From Desulfocapsa sulfexigens (lineage in GTDB: Bacteria > Desulfobacterota > Desulfobulbia > Desulfobulbales > Desulfocapsaceae), in assembly GCA_020721165.1 (NCBI GenBank), contig DYNG01000056.1, positions 1-6,075 on the forward strand: 6,075 nt of DNA, read 5' to 3'. Under the pieces are notes generated by a model that saw only the letters and a list, made by a program, of their open reading frames with translations, was not told where the DNA came from and did not search any database. The translations under genes and the position numbers were made by a program. Positions 1 to 6,075 of the stretch are shown one piece after another. How positions within the stretch are numbered: position 1 is the first letter of the stretch; the number at the start of each line of letters is the position of its first letter.

Positions 1-377
1 AACTGGTTGTTATAATGCACACTGGTAATACGGCTGCAACCGTCAACGATCAGGGCGGCGCTGGGGCCAAAATCCTTAGCCAACTGCTCATAACTCACCC
101 CTCGTTTAAGAACCCCGTGCAGGATTCCGGCCACGATGGTATCCCGATCAAGGTGCATGGAGGCCAGGGTGGAGGCAACCGCCTGCACATGTTCCAGATA
201 GGACATTCCCGAAAAATGCTGGTGATGGGCATAGGCGGTGACGGCAAGCGCCCAGGCCTTATCAATAACCTCCAGGTCACTCTCCTGAAGATAGCTCCGG
301 GCAATGGTTTTCAGACTCACGACTGCTGACAGAGCCGCAGGCGCAGCAATGTTGGAGGTATTTTCGCTGGCGGTCAC
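1..377 (-). CDS. relA: RelA/SpoT-family (p)ppGpp synthetase with degenerate HD domain, N-terminal part
   Basis: RelA/SpoT proteins make and/or hydrolyse the alarmone (p)ppGpp in the cytoplasm. About 125 N-terminal residues are visible; the synthetase, TGS and ACT domains would lie beyond the left edge. Residues from about 30 align by eye with the SpoT/Rel HD hydrolase domain: a YLQESD...AWALAVTAYAHH helix, SGMSYLEHV (family SGEPYxxHP), LDRDTIVAGILHG (family LxxxTxxAALLHD), then FGPSAALIVDGCSRI. His63 and His87 are 24 residues apart, as are the two metal-ligand histidines in Rel. The HD aspartate is Gly88, the ED pair is Lys91-Arg92, and the arginine of the RxSGEPY stretch is His54, so hydrolase activity is probably lost. 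The start is inferred as GTG at 375-377: there is no in-frame ATG before the domain, and an AGGA sits 7 nt upstream. It begins 19 nt after proS, so the two are probably cotranscribed. Family assignment is strong; the relA symbol rather than spoT/rel rests on the degenerate HD site. Confidence 0.85.
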   Translation of the reverse strand, partial: MTASENTSNIAAPAALSAVVSLKTIARSYLQESDLEVIDKAWALAVTAYAHHQHFSGMSYLEHVQAVASTLASMHLDRDTIVAGILHGVLKRGVSYEQLAKDFGPSAALIVDGCSRITSVHYNNQ

Positions 378-384
378 GATGGCG

Positions 385-390
385 TCCTGA
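385..390 (-). promoter_or_regulatory. Ribosome binding site that decides the relA start
   Basis: On the minus strand, TCAGGA lies in the 19-nt proS-relA spacer. AGGA (385-388) is 7 nt upstream of the GTG at 375-377, an ideal Shine-Dalgarno distance. No ATG occurs in this frame between the proS stop and the HD domain. The next in-frame GTG (318-320) has no comparable leader, so this site supports the GTG at 377 as the start. Confidence 0.6.
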
Positions 391-396
391 TCAGTT

Positions 397-2151
397 TTAC
401 GCCGGTAAATTGATGGCGGCAGCGATCTGGGCGGAGAGGTACGAACCAACCTGATCTGGAGGCAGTTCCACCGTCTGGCCATCACGACGATGACGAATCT
501 CCACCACCCCATCCTTGCTGAGCCGTGCGCCCACCGTTACCCGCAAGGGAATGCCCAGAAGATCGGCATCCTTGAACTTGGCCCCGGGCCGCTCATCACG
601 ATCATCCAGCAGAACCGTCAGCCCTTGCTCCTGCAACTGGACGAACAAAGACTCCGCTACCGTCGTTATCGCCGCATCCTTTAGTCCCAGATTCAGAATA
701 ATCACCTGAACCGGGGCAATGGCTGCCGGAAAGATAATCCCGTTCTCGTCATGGTTCTGCTCAATGGCCGCCGCCACAATACGACTGACACCAATCCCAT
801 AACAGCCCATAATCAGGGGGCGCTCATTCCCCTCATGATCTTGAAAAACGGCCTGCATGGCAGAAGAATAGACCGTGCCCAGCTTGAAAATATGGCCGAC
901 TTCAATGCCTTCAATCTGGCCCAGTCTCCCGCCGCACCGAGGACACGGATCACCCTCGGCTATCTGCCGCAGATCAGCCAGGGCATCCACCGCAAAATCC
1001 CGATCCATATTCACATTCTGCAGATGATAATTTTTCTCGCCCGCGCCAACCACAAAATTACGCAGGGCGGCAATCTCAAAGTCGGCCAGCACCTTCATTG
1101 ACAGGCCAATCGGGCCGAGATAGCCGGTTGGGACTCCGGTTAACTCAAAAACCAGCTTATCATCGGCAAGTTCAACGGCCGTCGCTCCCAGCAAATTTTT
1201 GAGTTTCACCTCCTGCACCTCACGATCACCACGAACCAGAACCGCAACCGCATACCCTTGCGAACTCACATCCCCCTCTGATTCACTCACCCCGGTCACC
1301 ATATAGATCAAGGTCTTGACCAGTTTATCGGCGCTGATTCCCAAAAAATCGCACACCGCCTCCACCTTTCGTTTTCCCGGCGTCTCAACTTTTTCTAGGG
1401 GAAGAAGGGGGTCGTCCTGTTCAGCGGCACGAGCATTGATCGCCGCCTTTTCAACATTGGCGGCATAATCACAGTCCTGGCAGACAGCCAGGGTATCTTC
1501 ACCGGTCTTGGCCAGCACCATAAATTCATGAGAGAAGTTTCCGCCGATACTGCCGCTGTCGGCCTCCACCGCCCTGAATTGCAGGCCGCACCGGGTAAAA
1601 ATGCGCTGATAGGCCGCATACATCTTCTGATAGGCGATGCTGGCGCCTTCATCATCTTTATCAAAGGAATAGGCGTCCTTCATGATGAACTCCCGCCCCC
1701 GCATCAAGCCGAACCGGGGCCGAATCTCATCCCGGAATTTGCTCTGAATCTGATAGAGATTGAGCGGCAGTTGCCGATATGAACGAACCTCACCGCGCAC
1801 CAAATCGGTAATCACCTCTTCATGGGTCGGCCCCAAACAGGATTCCCGATCATGACGATCCCGGAATCGTAGCAATTCCGGCCCGTATTTTTCATAACGA
1901 CCCGTTTCCCGCCATAAATCGGCCGGTTGCACCATCGGCATCAGCAACTCCTGGGCCCCGGCCCGATTCATCTCCTCACGAACGATCTGTTCCACCTTGC
2001 GCAGAGCGGCCAGACCAAGAGGCAGATAACTATAAACCCCAGCCGTCAGTTTCCGAATATACCCGGCCCGCAACATCAGACGATGGCTGACCACCTCGGC
2101 CTCCGCCGGCGTTTCCTTGAGAGTGGGGATAAAAGCCTGTGAGTAACGCAT
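397..2151 (-). CDS. proS: Prolyl-tRNA synthetase, bacterial type with INS editing domain
   Basis: ProRS attaches proline to tRNA-Pro in the cytoplasm as a class II dimer. At 584 residues it is close to the roughly 570 of E. coli ProRS. The order is that of the bacterial type: motif 1 around residues 60-76 ([13 protein letters not shown]); GPTHEEV at 107-113; motif 2 around 137-162 ([12 protein letters not shown], then FIMKDAYSF); the YbaK-like INS editing insertion about 230-400; [15 protein letters not shown] at 415-429; motif 3 [10 protein letters not shown] at 448-457; and an anticodon-binding domain from about 475 with [10 protein letters not shown]. Lys279 in the insertion (DKLVKT) falls where E. 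coli has its editing lysine, suggesting that mischarged Ala-tRNA-Pro can be cleared. Cysteine pairs CQDC (224-227) and CPRC (403-406) bracket the insertion and may bind metal. The ATG directly abuts the ispG TAG stop, with a GAAGAAGGG ribosome site inside the ispG tail, so translation is probably coupled. Confidence 0.98.
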   Translation of the reverse strand: MRYSQAFIPTLKETPAEAEVVSHRLMLRAGYIRKLTAGVYSYLPLGLAALRKVEQIVREEMNRAGAQELLMPMVQPADLWRETGRYEKYGPELLRFRDRHDRESCLGPTHEEVITDLVRGEVRSYRQLPLNLYQIQSKFRDEIRPRFGLMRGREFIMKDAYSFDKDDEGASIAYQKMYAAYQRIFTRCGLQFRAVEADSGSIGGNFSHEFMVLAKTGEDTLAVCQDCDYAANVEKAAINARAAEQDDPLLPLEKVETPGKRKVEAVCDFLGISADKLVKTLIYMVTGVSESEGDVSSQGYAVAVLVRGDREVQEVKLKNLLGATAVELADDKLVFELTGVPTGYLGPIGLSMKVLADFEIAALRNFVVGAGEKNYHLQNVNMDRDFAVDALADLRQIAEGDPCPRCGGRLGQIEGIEVGHIFKLGTVYSSAMQAVFQDHEGNERPLIMGCYGIGVSRIVAAAIEQNHDENGIIFPAAIAPVQVIILNLGLKDAAITTVAESLFVQLQEQGLTVLLDDRDERPGAKFKDADLLGIPLRVTVGARLSKDGVVEIRHRRDGQTVELPPDQVGSYLSAQIAAAINLPA

Positions 2152-3225
2152 CTATTGCCCTTCTTCGATAAGTTTGAGTTCCTGCAGGAAGACTGACAAC
2201 AGTTCTTCCTCTTTCACCTTCTTGTATAACTTTCCTTTTTTGAAAATAATGCCCACCCCGTTGCCGCCGGCCACGCCGATATCGGCCTCCTTCGCCTCAC
2301 CGGGGCCATTCACCACACAGCCCATCACCGCCACCTTAATGGGTTTCGTCATGGTCTGCACGAACCGTTCAACCGCCTCGGCCAGGGAAAAAAGATCAAT
2401 CCGGGTTCGACCGCATGTGGGACAGGAGATAAGCTCTGGCCCTCGTTCTCGAATTTTGAGGGAACGAAGCAGTTCAAAGGCCACCCGCACCTCCTCCACC
2501 GGATCACGGGTCAAAGAGATGCGGAAGGTATCACCAATCCCCTGATACAAAAGGATGCCCAGGGCAACGCTTGATTTGACGGTTCCGGCGATCAGCCCGC
2601 CAGCCTCGGTAACGCCCAGATGCAGGGGATAATCGGTCTGTTTGGCCAAGGCCTGATAGGCGCTCACGGTGGTGAGGGTGTCGGAGGATTTGATGGAGAT
2701 TTTGATCTCGGTAAACCCCTGCTTTTCCAGAAGCCGGACATTGCGCAGGGCGCTTTCGATCAGGGCGGTTGGATTATCGGGACGGGGATACCCATGCGCC
2801 TTGAGCAGATCCTTCTCAATGGAGCCACTGTTGACCCCCACCCGGATCGGCGCCCCATGCTGTTTGGCCGCCGCCACAACCCGAGCCAGTTTGTCCGGCC
2901 CTCCCAGATTGCCGGGATTGATGCGGATGCCCTGGGCCCCATGCTCCAGCGCCGCCACCGCCAGTCGTGAATCAAAATGGATATCGGCAATCAGGGGAAT
3001 AGAAATCGCCGCCCGAATGGCCGTCAGGGCCGCCGCCGCCTTTTCATCAGGAACGGCCACTCGAATCAGCTCACATCCAGCCGCTTCCACGCCATGAATC
3101 TGGGCGACGGTGGCCTCCACATCACGAGTATCGGTATTGGTCATCGTCTGGACGGCGATGGGACTGTGTCCACCCACTGGAACCCCGCCCAGGACAATCG
3201 TTCTCGTCTGCCGTCGCACAATCAT
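2152..3225 (-). CDS. ispG: 4-hydroxy-3-methylbut-2-enyl diphosphate (HMBPP) synthase, IspG/GcpE
   Basis: IspG is a cytoplasmic [4Fe-4S] enzyme that reductively converts MEcPP to HMBPP, the penultimate MEP-pathway step. The 357 residues are close to E. coli IspG (372) and lack the large insert of plant enzymes. The N-terminal TIM-barrel part shows PIAVQTMTNTDTRDVEATV (22-40), PLIADIHFD (77-85), RINPGNLG (101-108), IRVGVNSGSIEKDL (127-140) and LHLGVTEAGG (201-210). The C-terminal cluster domain has SCPTCGRT with Cys268 and Cys271, and MGCVVNGPGEA with Cys303 and Glu310. These four positions match the E. coli cluster ligands with a constant offset of two, so the enzyme looks intact. The start is uncertain: the ATG at 3223-3225 has a GGGG only 1 nt upstream, while GTG two codons later (3217-3219) sits 7 nt after the same GGGG, giving 355 residues. 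The gene lies 26 nt downstream of tsaB and abuts proS, so it is operonic. Confidence 0.97.
   Translation of the reverse strand: MIVRRQTRTIVLGGVPVGGHSPIAVQTMTNTDTRDVEATVAQIHGVEAAGCELIRVAVPDEKAAAALTAIRAAISIPLIADIHFDSRLAVAALEHGAQGIRINPGNLGGPDKLARVVAAAKQHGAPIRVGVNSGSIEKDLLKAHGYPRPDNPTALIESALRNVRLLEKQGFTEIKISIKSSDTLTTVSAYQALAKQTDYPLHLGVTEAGGLIAGTVKSSVALGILLYQGIGDTFRISLTRDPVEEVRVAFELLRSLKIRERGPELISCPTCGRTRIDLFSLAEAVERFVQTMTKPIKVAVMGCVVNGPGEAKEADIGVAGGNGVGIIFKKGKLYKKVKEEELLSVFLQELKLIEEGQ
2158..2166 (-). promoter_or_regulatory. proS ribosome binding site embedded in the ispG 3' end
   Basis: The minus strand reads GAAGAAGGG, then 6 nt (CAATAG), then the proS ATG. The same bases encode the last residues of IspG (Glu-Glu-Gly). 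The zero-gap TAGATG junction and this embedded site indicate that proS is translated by ribosomes finishing or re-initiating from ispG. Confidence 0.65.
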
Positions 3226-3251
3226 ACCCCGTTCACCGCACCTGTTGAAAT

Positions 3252-4019
3252 TTATTCTGTATTTTCCCGCAACGCTCGCCCCAGGTGTAATTCAGCATCT
3301 GAGGCCCGCACATACACGGGGGCGCAAGAGGCCAGATCCAGGAATTGATTCTGAATATACAACTGGCCGGCCAGGAGACCAAGGGAGGCGGCGCAAGGGG
3401 AATGCAGGGGCAGTGGGGCGCGGACAAACCGGTCGCCAAGCCGTTCCTGCCAGAGTTGCCCATAAACCCGCACGGCATCACCAACAAAGATGACCGGTTC
3501 GGCAACATTTGTCACAATCTCTTCCGCCAACTGCTGGGGAGCAATTGCCACAATCTCCCCGATTTTCCGGGGAATTCCCTGCACGACACCACGGTAAAAA
3601 CCGGCGTACACCTCCTTCTTCCGGGCATCCAGCGCCGCGCAGATTAATTGCGAAGGGGGACAACGCGAGGCCAGAACGACAAGAGTAGAGACTCCCAGCA
3701 TCGGTTTTTGCAGAGCCATCGCCAAACCTTTAACGGTGGAGAGACCAATCCGCAGGCCGGTAAAACTGCCCGGCCCGATACTGACCGCCAGGGCATCACA
3801 CTGAGAGAGAACCGTTTCCGTCTCCGCCAGCAACCAGTCAATCGCACTCAGCAGTCGTCGGGAATGGGTCACCCCGCTATTCAGAGATAAGGAGGCCAGC
3901 GTCTGCCCATCCTCCCCCCCAGCCATCCCGCCACTCCCTGCGAATCCGCGAGTCAAGGCCACGGAACAGCAGGAACTGGCGGTCTCAACACTGAGAATGA
4001 GCGGCAAGACCCCGTTCAC
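3252..4019 (-). CDS. tsaB: tRNA threonylcarbamoyladenosine biosynthesis protein TsaB
   Basis: TsaB is the non-catalytic ASKHA-fold partner of TsaD. With TsaE it builds the complex that moves threonylcarbamoyl from TsaC/Sua5 product to A37 of ANN-decoding tRNAs. Visible marks are the N-terminal LILSVETASSCCSVAL (7-22), THSRRLLSAIDWLL (51-64), the signature SIGPGSFTGLRIGLSTVKGLA (80-100), LGVSTLVVLA (108-117), ALDARKKEVYAGFY (129-142) and the C-terminal PVYVRASDAEL (234-244), where family members end near P-Y-R-x-S/D-AE. At 255 residues it exceeds E. coli TsaB (231), partly because of a Gly-rich insertion at about 24-38 (FAGSGGMAGGEDG) replacing a short beta turn. The start is GTG, overlapping the rseP TGA as GTGA, with AGGA 10 nt upstream, so translation is probably coupled to rseP. 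TsaC, TsaD, TsaE and the often adjacent rimI are not in this window. Confidence 0.95.
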   Translation of the reverse strand: MNGVLPLILSVETASSCCSVALTRGFAGSGGMAGGEDGQTLASLSLNSGVTHSRRLLSAIDWLLAETETVLSQCDALAVSIGPGSFTGLRIGLSTVKGLAMALQKPMLGVSTLVVLASRCPPSQLICAALDARKKEVYAGFYRGVVQGIPRKIGEIVAIAPQQLAEEIVTNVAEPVIFVGDAVRVYGQLWQERLGDRFVRAPLPLHSPCAASLGLLAGQLYIQNQFLDLASCAPVYVRASDAELHLGRALRENTE

Positions 4020-5092
4020 TTGCTGAATATCCTGACCAGATCATTGTAAAAAACCAGAATCATCAACGAGCCCAGCATAACCATCCCGCACTGCTGGGCA
4101 ATCACCTGCACCCTTTCAGACAGAGGCTTGTGTCGTACCGCCTCGATACTCATAAAGACCAGATGGCCGCCATCAAGAACTGGCACCGGCAAGAGATTCA
4201 AGATCCCCAGATTGACACTCAGCAACCCCATAAAAAAGACCAGATGAATCCAGCCGGCGGCCATCTGCTTGCCCGCCAGCTGGGCGATAAGAATAGGGCC
4301 GCCCATTTCAGACATGGGCACCACCCTTTGGGCCAACTTGACAAACCCCATGACCGTGAGATAAATATAAGACCAGGTTTGGGTCAAGGCGGCCTGGGTC
4401 GCCTTGACCAGACCCACCTGCTCATAGACCAGGGCCTCGGCCTTGGCAATGCCAATCATATAACGATGTTCAACCACTTCACCAAAGATGCTTTTCACCT
4501 CATCCATAGCCGGCACAACCGTCACTGTTTTCTGTTCTGAACCCCGCTTGACCTGAATCTCCAAGGGCTGTCCGCCGCTCTCTTTCACACTGCTGAGGAC
4601 ATCCTCCCACTTGTGAATGGCACGGGAGTTGATCTGTTCAATGGTATCTCCAGCAAGAAGGCCGGCCATGGCCGCCGGCGACTTTTCGTTCACCTGACCA
4701 ATGCTTGTGGTGTCACGGGAATCAGGAACACCAACAATCAGAAACAGCCCCCAGAACAGGACGAAAGCGAAGAGAAGGTTAAAAACCGGACCGGCCAGGA
4801 CAATCAGGAATCGTTGCCATACCTGCTTATGAGCAAAAGAGGCCCGTTGATCTGCCTCCTCAACGACCTGCTCATCAGGATTTTCACCAAACATTTTGAC
4901 AAATCCCCCCAAGGGGAAAGCGCTGATCACATATTCAGTTTCGCCAAAGGTTCGGCCAAAGATCTTGGGGCCAAAGCCCAGAGAAAATTTGAGCACCCGC
5001 ACTCGAAACAGTTTGGCAAAAAGGAAATGTCCTAATTCGTGAACAAAGATCAGCACACCAAGGACAAGAATAAAAGAGACGACAGTATTCAT
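4016..5092 (-). CDS. rseP: RseP-type site-2 intramembrane zinc metalloprotease, single PDZ
   Basis: This inner-membrane protease (family M50B) cleaves membrane-spanning substrates such as anti-sigma factors and leftover signal peptides after a first periplasmic cut. The catalytic HELGH is at residues 18-22 in the first membrane helix, and the third zinc ligand Asp317 lies in NLLPVPVLDGGH (309-320), the NxxPxPxLDG motif. SLGFGPKIFG (37-46) and SAFPLGGFVKMFGE (57-70) form the usual membrane-associated loop. Further hydrophobic helices lie near 93-121, 280-312 and 335-351. One PDZ domain, about residues 125-206 with GLLAGD at 144-149, is present, whereas E. coli RseP (450 residues) has two. At 358 residues it is a compact, apparently complete member. 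ATG at 5092 is chosen because MNTVVSFILVLGVLIFVHELGH is the family N-terminus and AAGGAA lies 12 nt upstream. The frame stays open further 5', but that part overlaps dxr. No anti-sigma or sigma gene is nearby, so the substrate is unknown. Confidence 0.96.
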   Translation of the reverse strand: MNTVVSFILVLGVLIFVHELGHFLFAKLFRVRVLKFSLGFGPKIFGRTFGETEYVISAFPLGGFVKMFGENPDEQVVEEADQRASFAHKQVWQRFLIVLAGPVFNLLFAFVLFWGLFLIVGVPDSRDTTSIGQVNEKSPAAMAGLLAGDTIEQINSRAIHKWEDVLSSVKESGGQPLEIQVKRGSEQKTVTVVPAMDEVKSIFGEVVEHRYMIGIAKAEALVYEQVGLVKATQAALTQTWSYIYLTVMGFVKLAQRVVPMSEMGGPILIAQLAGKQMAAGWIHLVFFMGLLSVNLGILNLLPVPVLDGGHLVFMSIEAVRHKPLSERVQVIAQQCGMVMLGSLMILVFYNDLVRIFSK

Positions 5093-5228
5093 TTGAAAGA
5101 TGGGTTCCTTGAAAAAAGTAGAAAAATTTATTATCCCGCCCGCAATGAGCCATTCCGTGCTCGACGACAAAATAAGTACGATTGCGAAAGATAAAAGAGC
5201 GGTGCCAGGAATAAAGAGGATTACACAA
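5093..5228 (-). other. AT-rich dxr-rseP spacer, possible internal promoter or leader
   Basis: This is the only sizeable non-coding gap, 136 nt at about 40% GC by count, clearly below its neighbours. On the minus strand it is T-rich and contains GATAAT (5130-5135), which resembles a -10 box, but no good -35 hexamer sits 16-18 nt upstream. AAGGAA (5105-5110) is the probable rseP ribosome site. I see no stem followed by a T-run that would make a terminator. The rseP frame is open across the whole gap and would encode a hydrophobic stretch (IPGTALLSFAIVLIL), but without an ATG. I treat it as untranslated; promoter function is speculative. Confidence 0.35.
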
Positions 5229-6075
5229 TCAGAAAAGAAGTCGTTCGGTTTCGATCCGGGCAGCGGCATCAGCGGCCAGAATATCATCCAGCGAATCCTC
5301 GTTGCCATCCGGCGCCTTGTCCAGAACCTTTGCCACCGTCTCAACAATACCTGGAAAACTCAAGCGGCCGCGAAGAAAGGCCTCAACGGCGACCTCATTG
5401 GCAGCATTGAGCACCGCCGGCCTGACCCCACCCTGGCGCAAGGCCTGAAAAGCGAGAGATAAAGCGGGAAAACGAACAACATCCGGCTCGAAAAACTGGA
5501 GATTTCCACACTGAGAAAGTTGCAGGGGTTGCAGAGCCAGCGGTAGTCTTTCTGGATAAGAAAGGGCATAGGCAATGGGAATCCGCATATCAGGAATTCC
5601 CAATTGCGCCATTACCGATCCATCCTGAAACTCCACCAGCGAGTGAACAATGGATTGAGGATGCACCACCACTTCAATGGCGGCAGGGGCGATATCAAAA
5701 AGCCAACGGGCCTCAATAACCTCAAGCCCTTTATTCATAAGGGTCGCCGAGTCAATGGAAATTTTCTTTCCCATGCTCCAGTTGGGGTGGGCAAGGGCTT
5801 GTTCAGGGGTGACTGAGGCCAGGGCCTCTTGCTTGATGGACAAAAATGGCCCGCCAGAGGCCGTTAAAATAATTTTAGCCACATCCTCACGACGACCAGC
5901 GGTCAAGGCCTGAAAGATGGCGCTGTGCTCAGAATCCACCGGCAGCAGACGAATGTTATTTCGCTGGACGGCAGTCATCACCAGTTTTCCGGCCATAACC
6001 AGAGTTTCCTTGTTGGCCAACCCGATATCCTTGCCCGCCTCAATGGCTGCCAGCGTAGGCAATAATCCGGCCGCG
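5229..6075 (-). CDS. dxr: 1-deoxy-D-xylulose 5-phosphate reductoisomerase, C-terminal part
   Basis: Dxr (IspC) is the cytoplasmic NADPH- and divalent-metal-dependent enzyme that rearranges and reduces DXP to MEP, the first committed MEP-pathway step and the target of fosmidomycin. The gene enters from the right edge; about 281 residues are visible, and roughly the first 100-115 (the NADPH-binding Rossmann part) are missing. The visible frame opens with [26 protein letters not shown]. The metal-binding PVDSEH at 5925-5942 supplies the family Asp and Glu. ASGGPF, the flexible active-site loop [31 protein letters not shown] (with the further Glu ligand in GLE) and [22 protein letters not shown] follow, then the C-terminal helical domain with [13 protein letters not shown]. 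It ends in a normal TGA at 5229-5231. The TTG at 6060-6062 is an internal leucine codon, not a start, since homologous sequence continues upstream. All visible catalytic residues are present. rseP follows after 136 nt in the same direction. Confidence 0.97.
   Translation of the reverse strand, partial: AAGLLPTLAAIEAGKDIGLANKETLVMAGKLVMTAVQRNNIRLLPVDSEHSAIFQALTAGRREDVAKIILTASGGPFLSIKQEALASVTPEQALAHPNWSMGKKISIDSATLMNKGLEVIEARWLFDIAPAAIEVVVHPQSIVHSLVEFQDGSVMAQLGIPDMRIPIAYALSYPERLPLALQPLQLSQCGNLQFFEPDVVRFPALSLAFQALRQGGVRPAVLNAANEVAVEAFLRGRLSFPGIVETVAKVLDKAPDGNEDSLDDILAADAAARIETERLLF

Noticed and set aside
95..304. 69-codon minus-strand open frame near the left edge
   Set aside because: It is in a different frame from the RelA HD-domain reading, which aligns with known proteins across the same bases; the peptide is Pro/Arg-rich and matches nothing I recognise.
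2669..3097. 142-codon plus-strand open frame opposite ispG
   Set aside because: It lies wholly antisense to a well-conserved ispG; its Arg/Ser/Ala-rich composition is typical of antisense reading of GC-rich codons, and it shows no recognisable domain.
4613..5035. 140-codon plus-strand open frame opposite rseP
   Set aside because: It is antisense to conserved RseP motifs and has no recognisable domain.
5195..5212. Sigma-54-like TGGCAC element in the dxr-rseP spacer
   Set aside because: TGGCAC is present on the minus strand, but the -12 half lacks the required GC at the right spacing (it reads TTTT).
4935..5228. 97-codon minus-strand frame spanning the dxr-rseP spacer and the rseP 5' end
   Set aside because: It starts immediately after the dxr stop but runs out of frame over the HELGH region, which is clearly coding in the rseP frame; the Cys/Trp/Phe-rich product looks like a shadow.
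5093..5347. Annotating rseP from the upstream ATG at 5347 (443 codons)
   Set aside because: That start lies inside dxr, overlaps it by more than 100 nt and adds Arg/Trp-rich sequence not seen in the family; the Met at 5092 begins the canonical RseP N-terminus.
6060..6062. TTG as the start of dxr
   Set aside because: The reading frame and Dxr homology (AAGLLPT) continue upstream to the window edge, so this is an internal Leu codon in a truncated gene.

Overview
This is a densely packed, single-strand block of bacterial housekeeping genes. Every gene I can support lies on the minus strand, so transcription runs from the right edge to the left edge. In that order they are dxr (5' end outside the window), rseP, tsaB, ispG, proS and a relA/spoT-family gene (3' end outside the window). 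I see no tRNA, rRNA, mobile element, CRISPR array, long repeat or convincing terminator. The many plus-strand open frames are antisense shadows of these genes.

Organism: a Gram-negative bacterium using the MEP (non-mevalonate) isoprenoid route, with moderately high GC. The dxr-rseP-tsaB-ispG-proS order, the compact single-PDZ RseP, the short IspG and the cysteine-pair ProRS suggest Desulfobacterota (former Deltaproteobacteria), perhaps a Desulfobulbales-type sulfate reducer or sulfur disproportionator. This placement is inferred from gene order and protein style, not from a search.

Layout: Dxr (5229-6075) and IspG (2152-3225) are an early and a late MEP enzyme. Between them lie RseP (4016-5092), an inner-membrane site-2 protease, and TsaB (3252-4019), a component of the t6A tRNA-modification machinery. 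ProRS (397-2151) and the N-terminal part of a (p)ppGpp synthetase/hydrolase homologue (1-377) follow. Junctions are tight: rseP/tsaB overlap by 4 nt (GTGA), tsaB/ispG are 26 nt apart, ispG/proS abut as TAGATG, and proS/relA are 19 nt apart. The one real spacer is dxr-rseP, 136 nt and about 40% GC. The arrangement looks like one operon joining isoprenoid supply, envelope proteolysis, tRNA modification and charging, and probably stringent-response signalling.

The most notable observation is the terminal relA-like gene. Its HD-hydrolase fold is recognisable and keeps the first metal-ligand histidine, but the HD aspartate and both acidic residues of the downstream ED motif are replaced (HG...KR). 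It therefore looks like a hydrolase-dead, synthetase-type RelA encoded directly after proS. I found no evidence of a wholly new system here.
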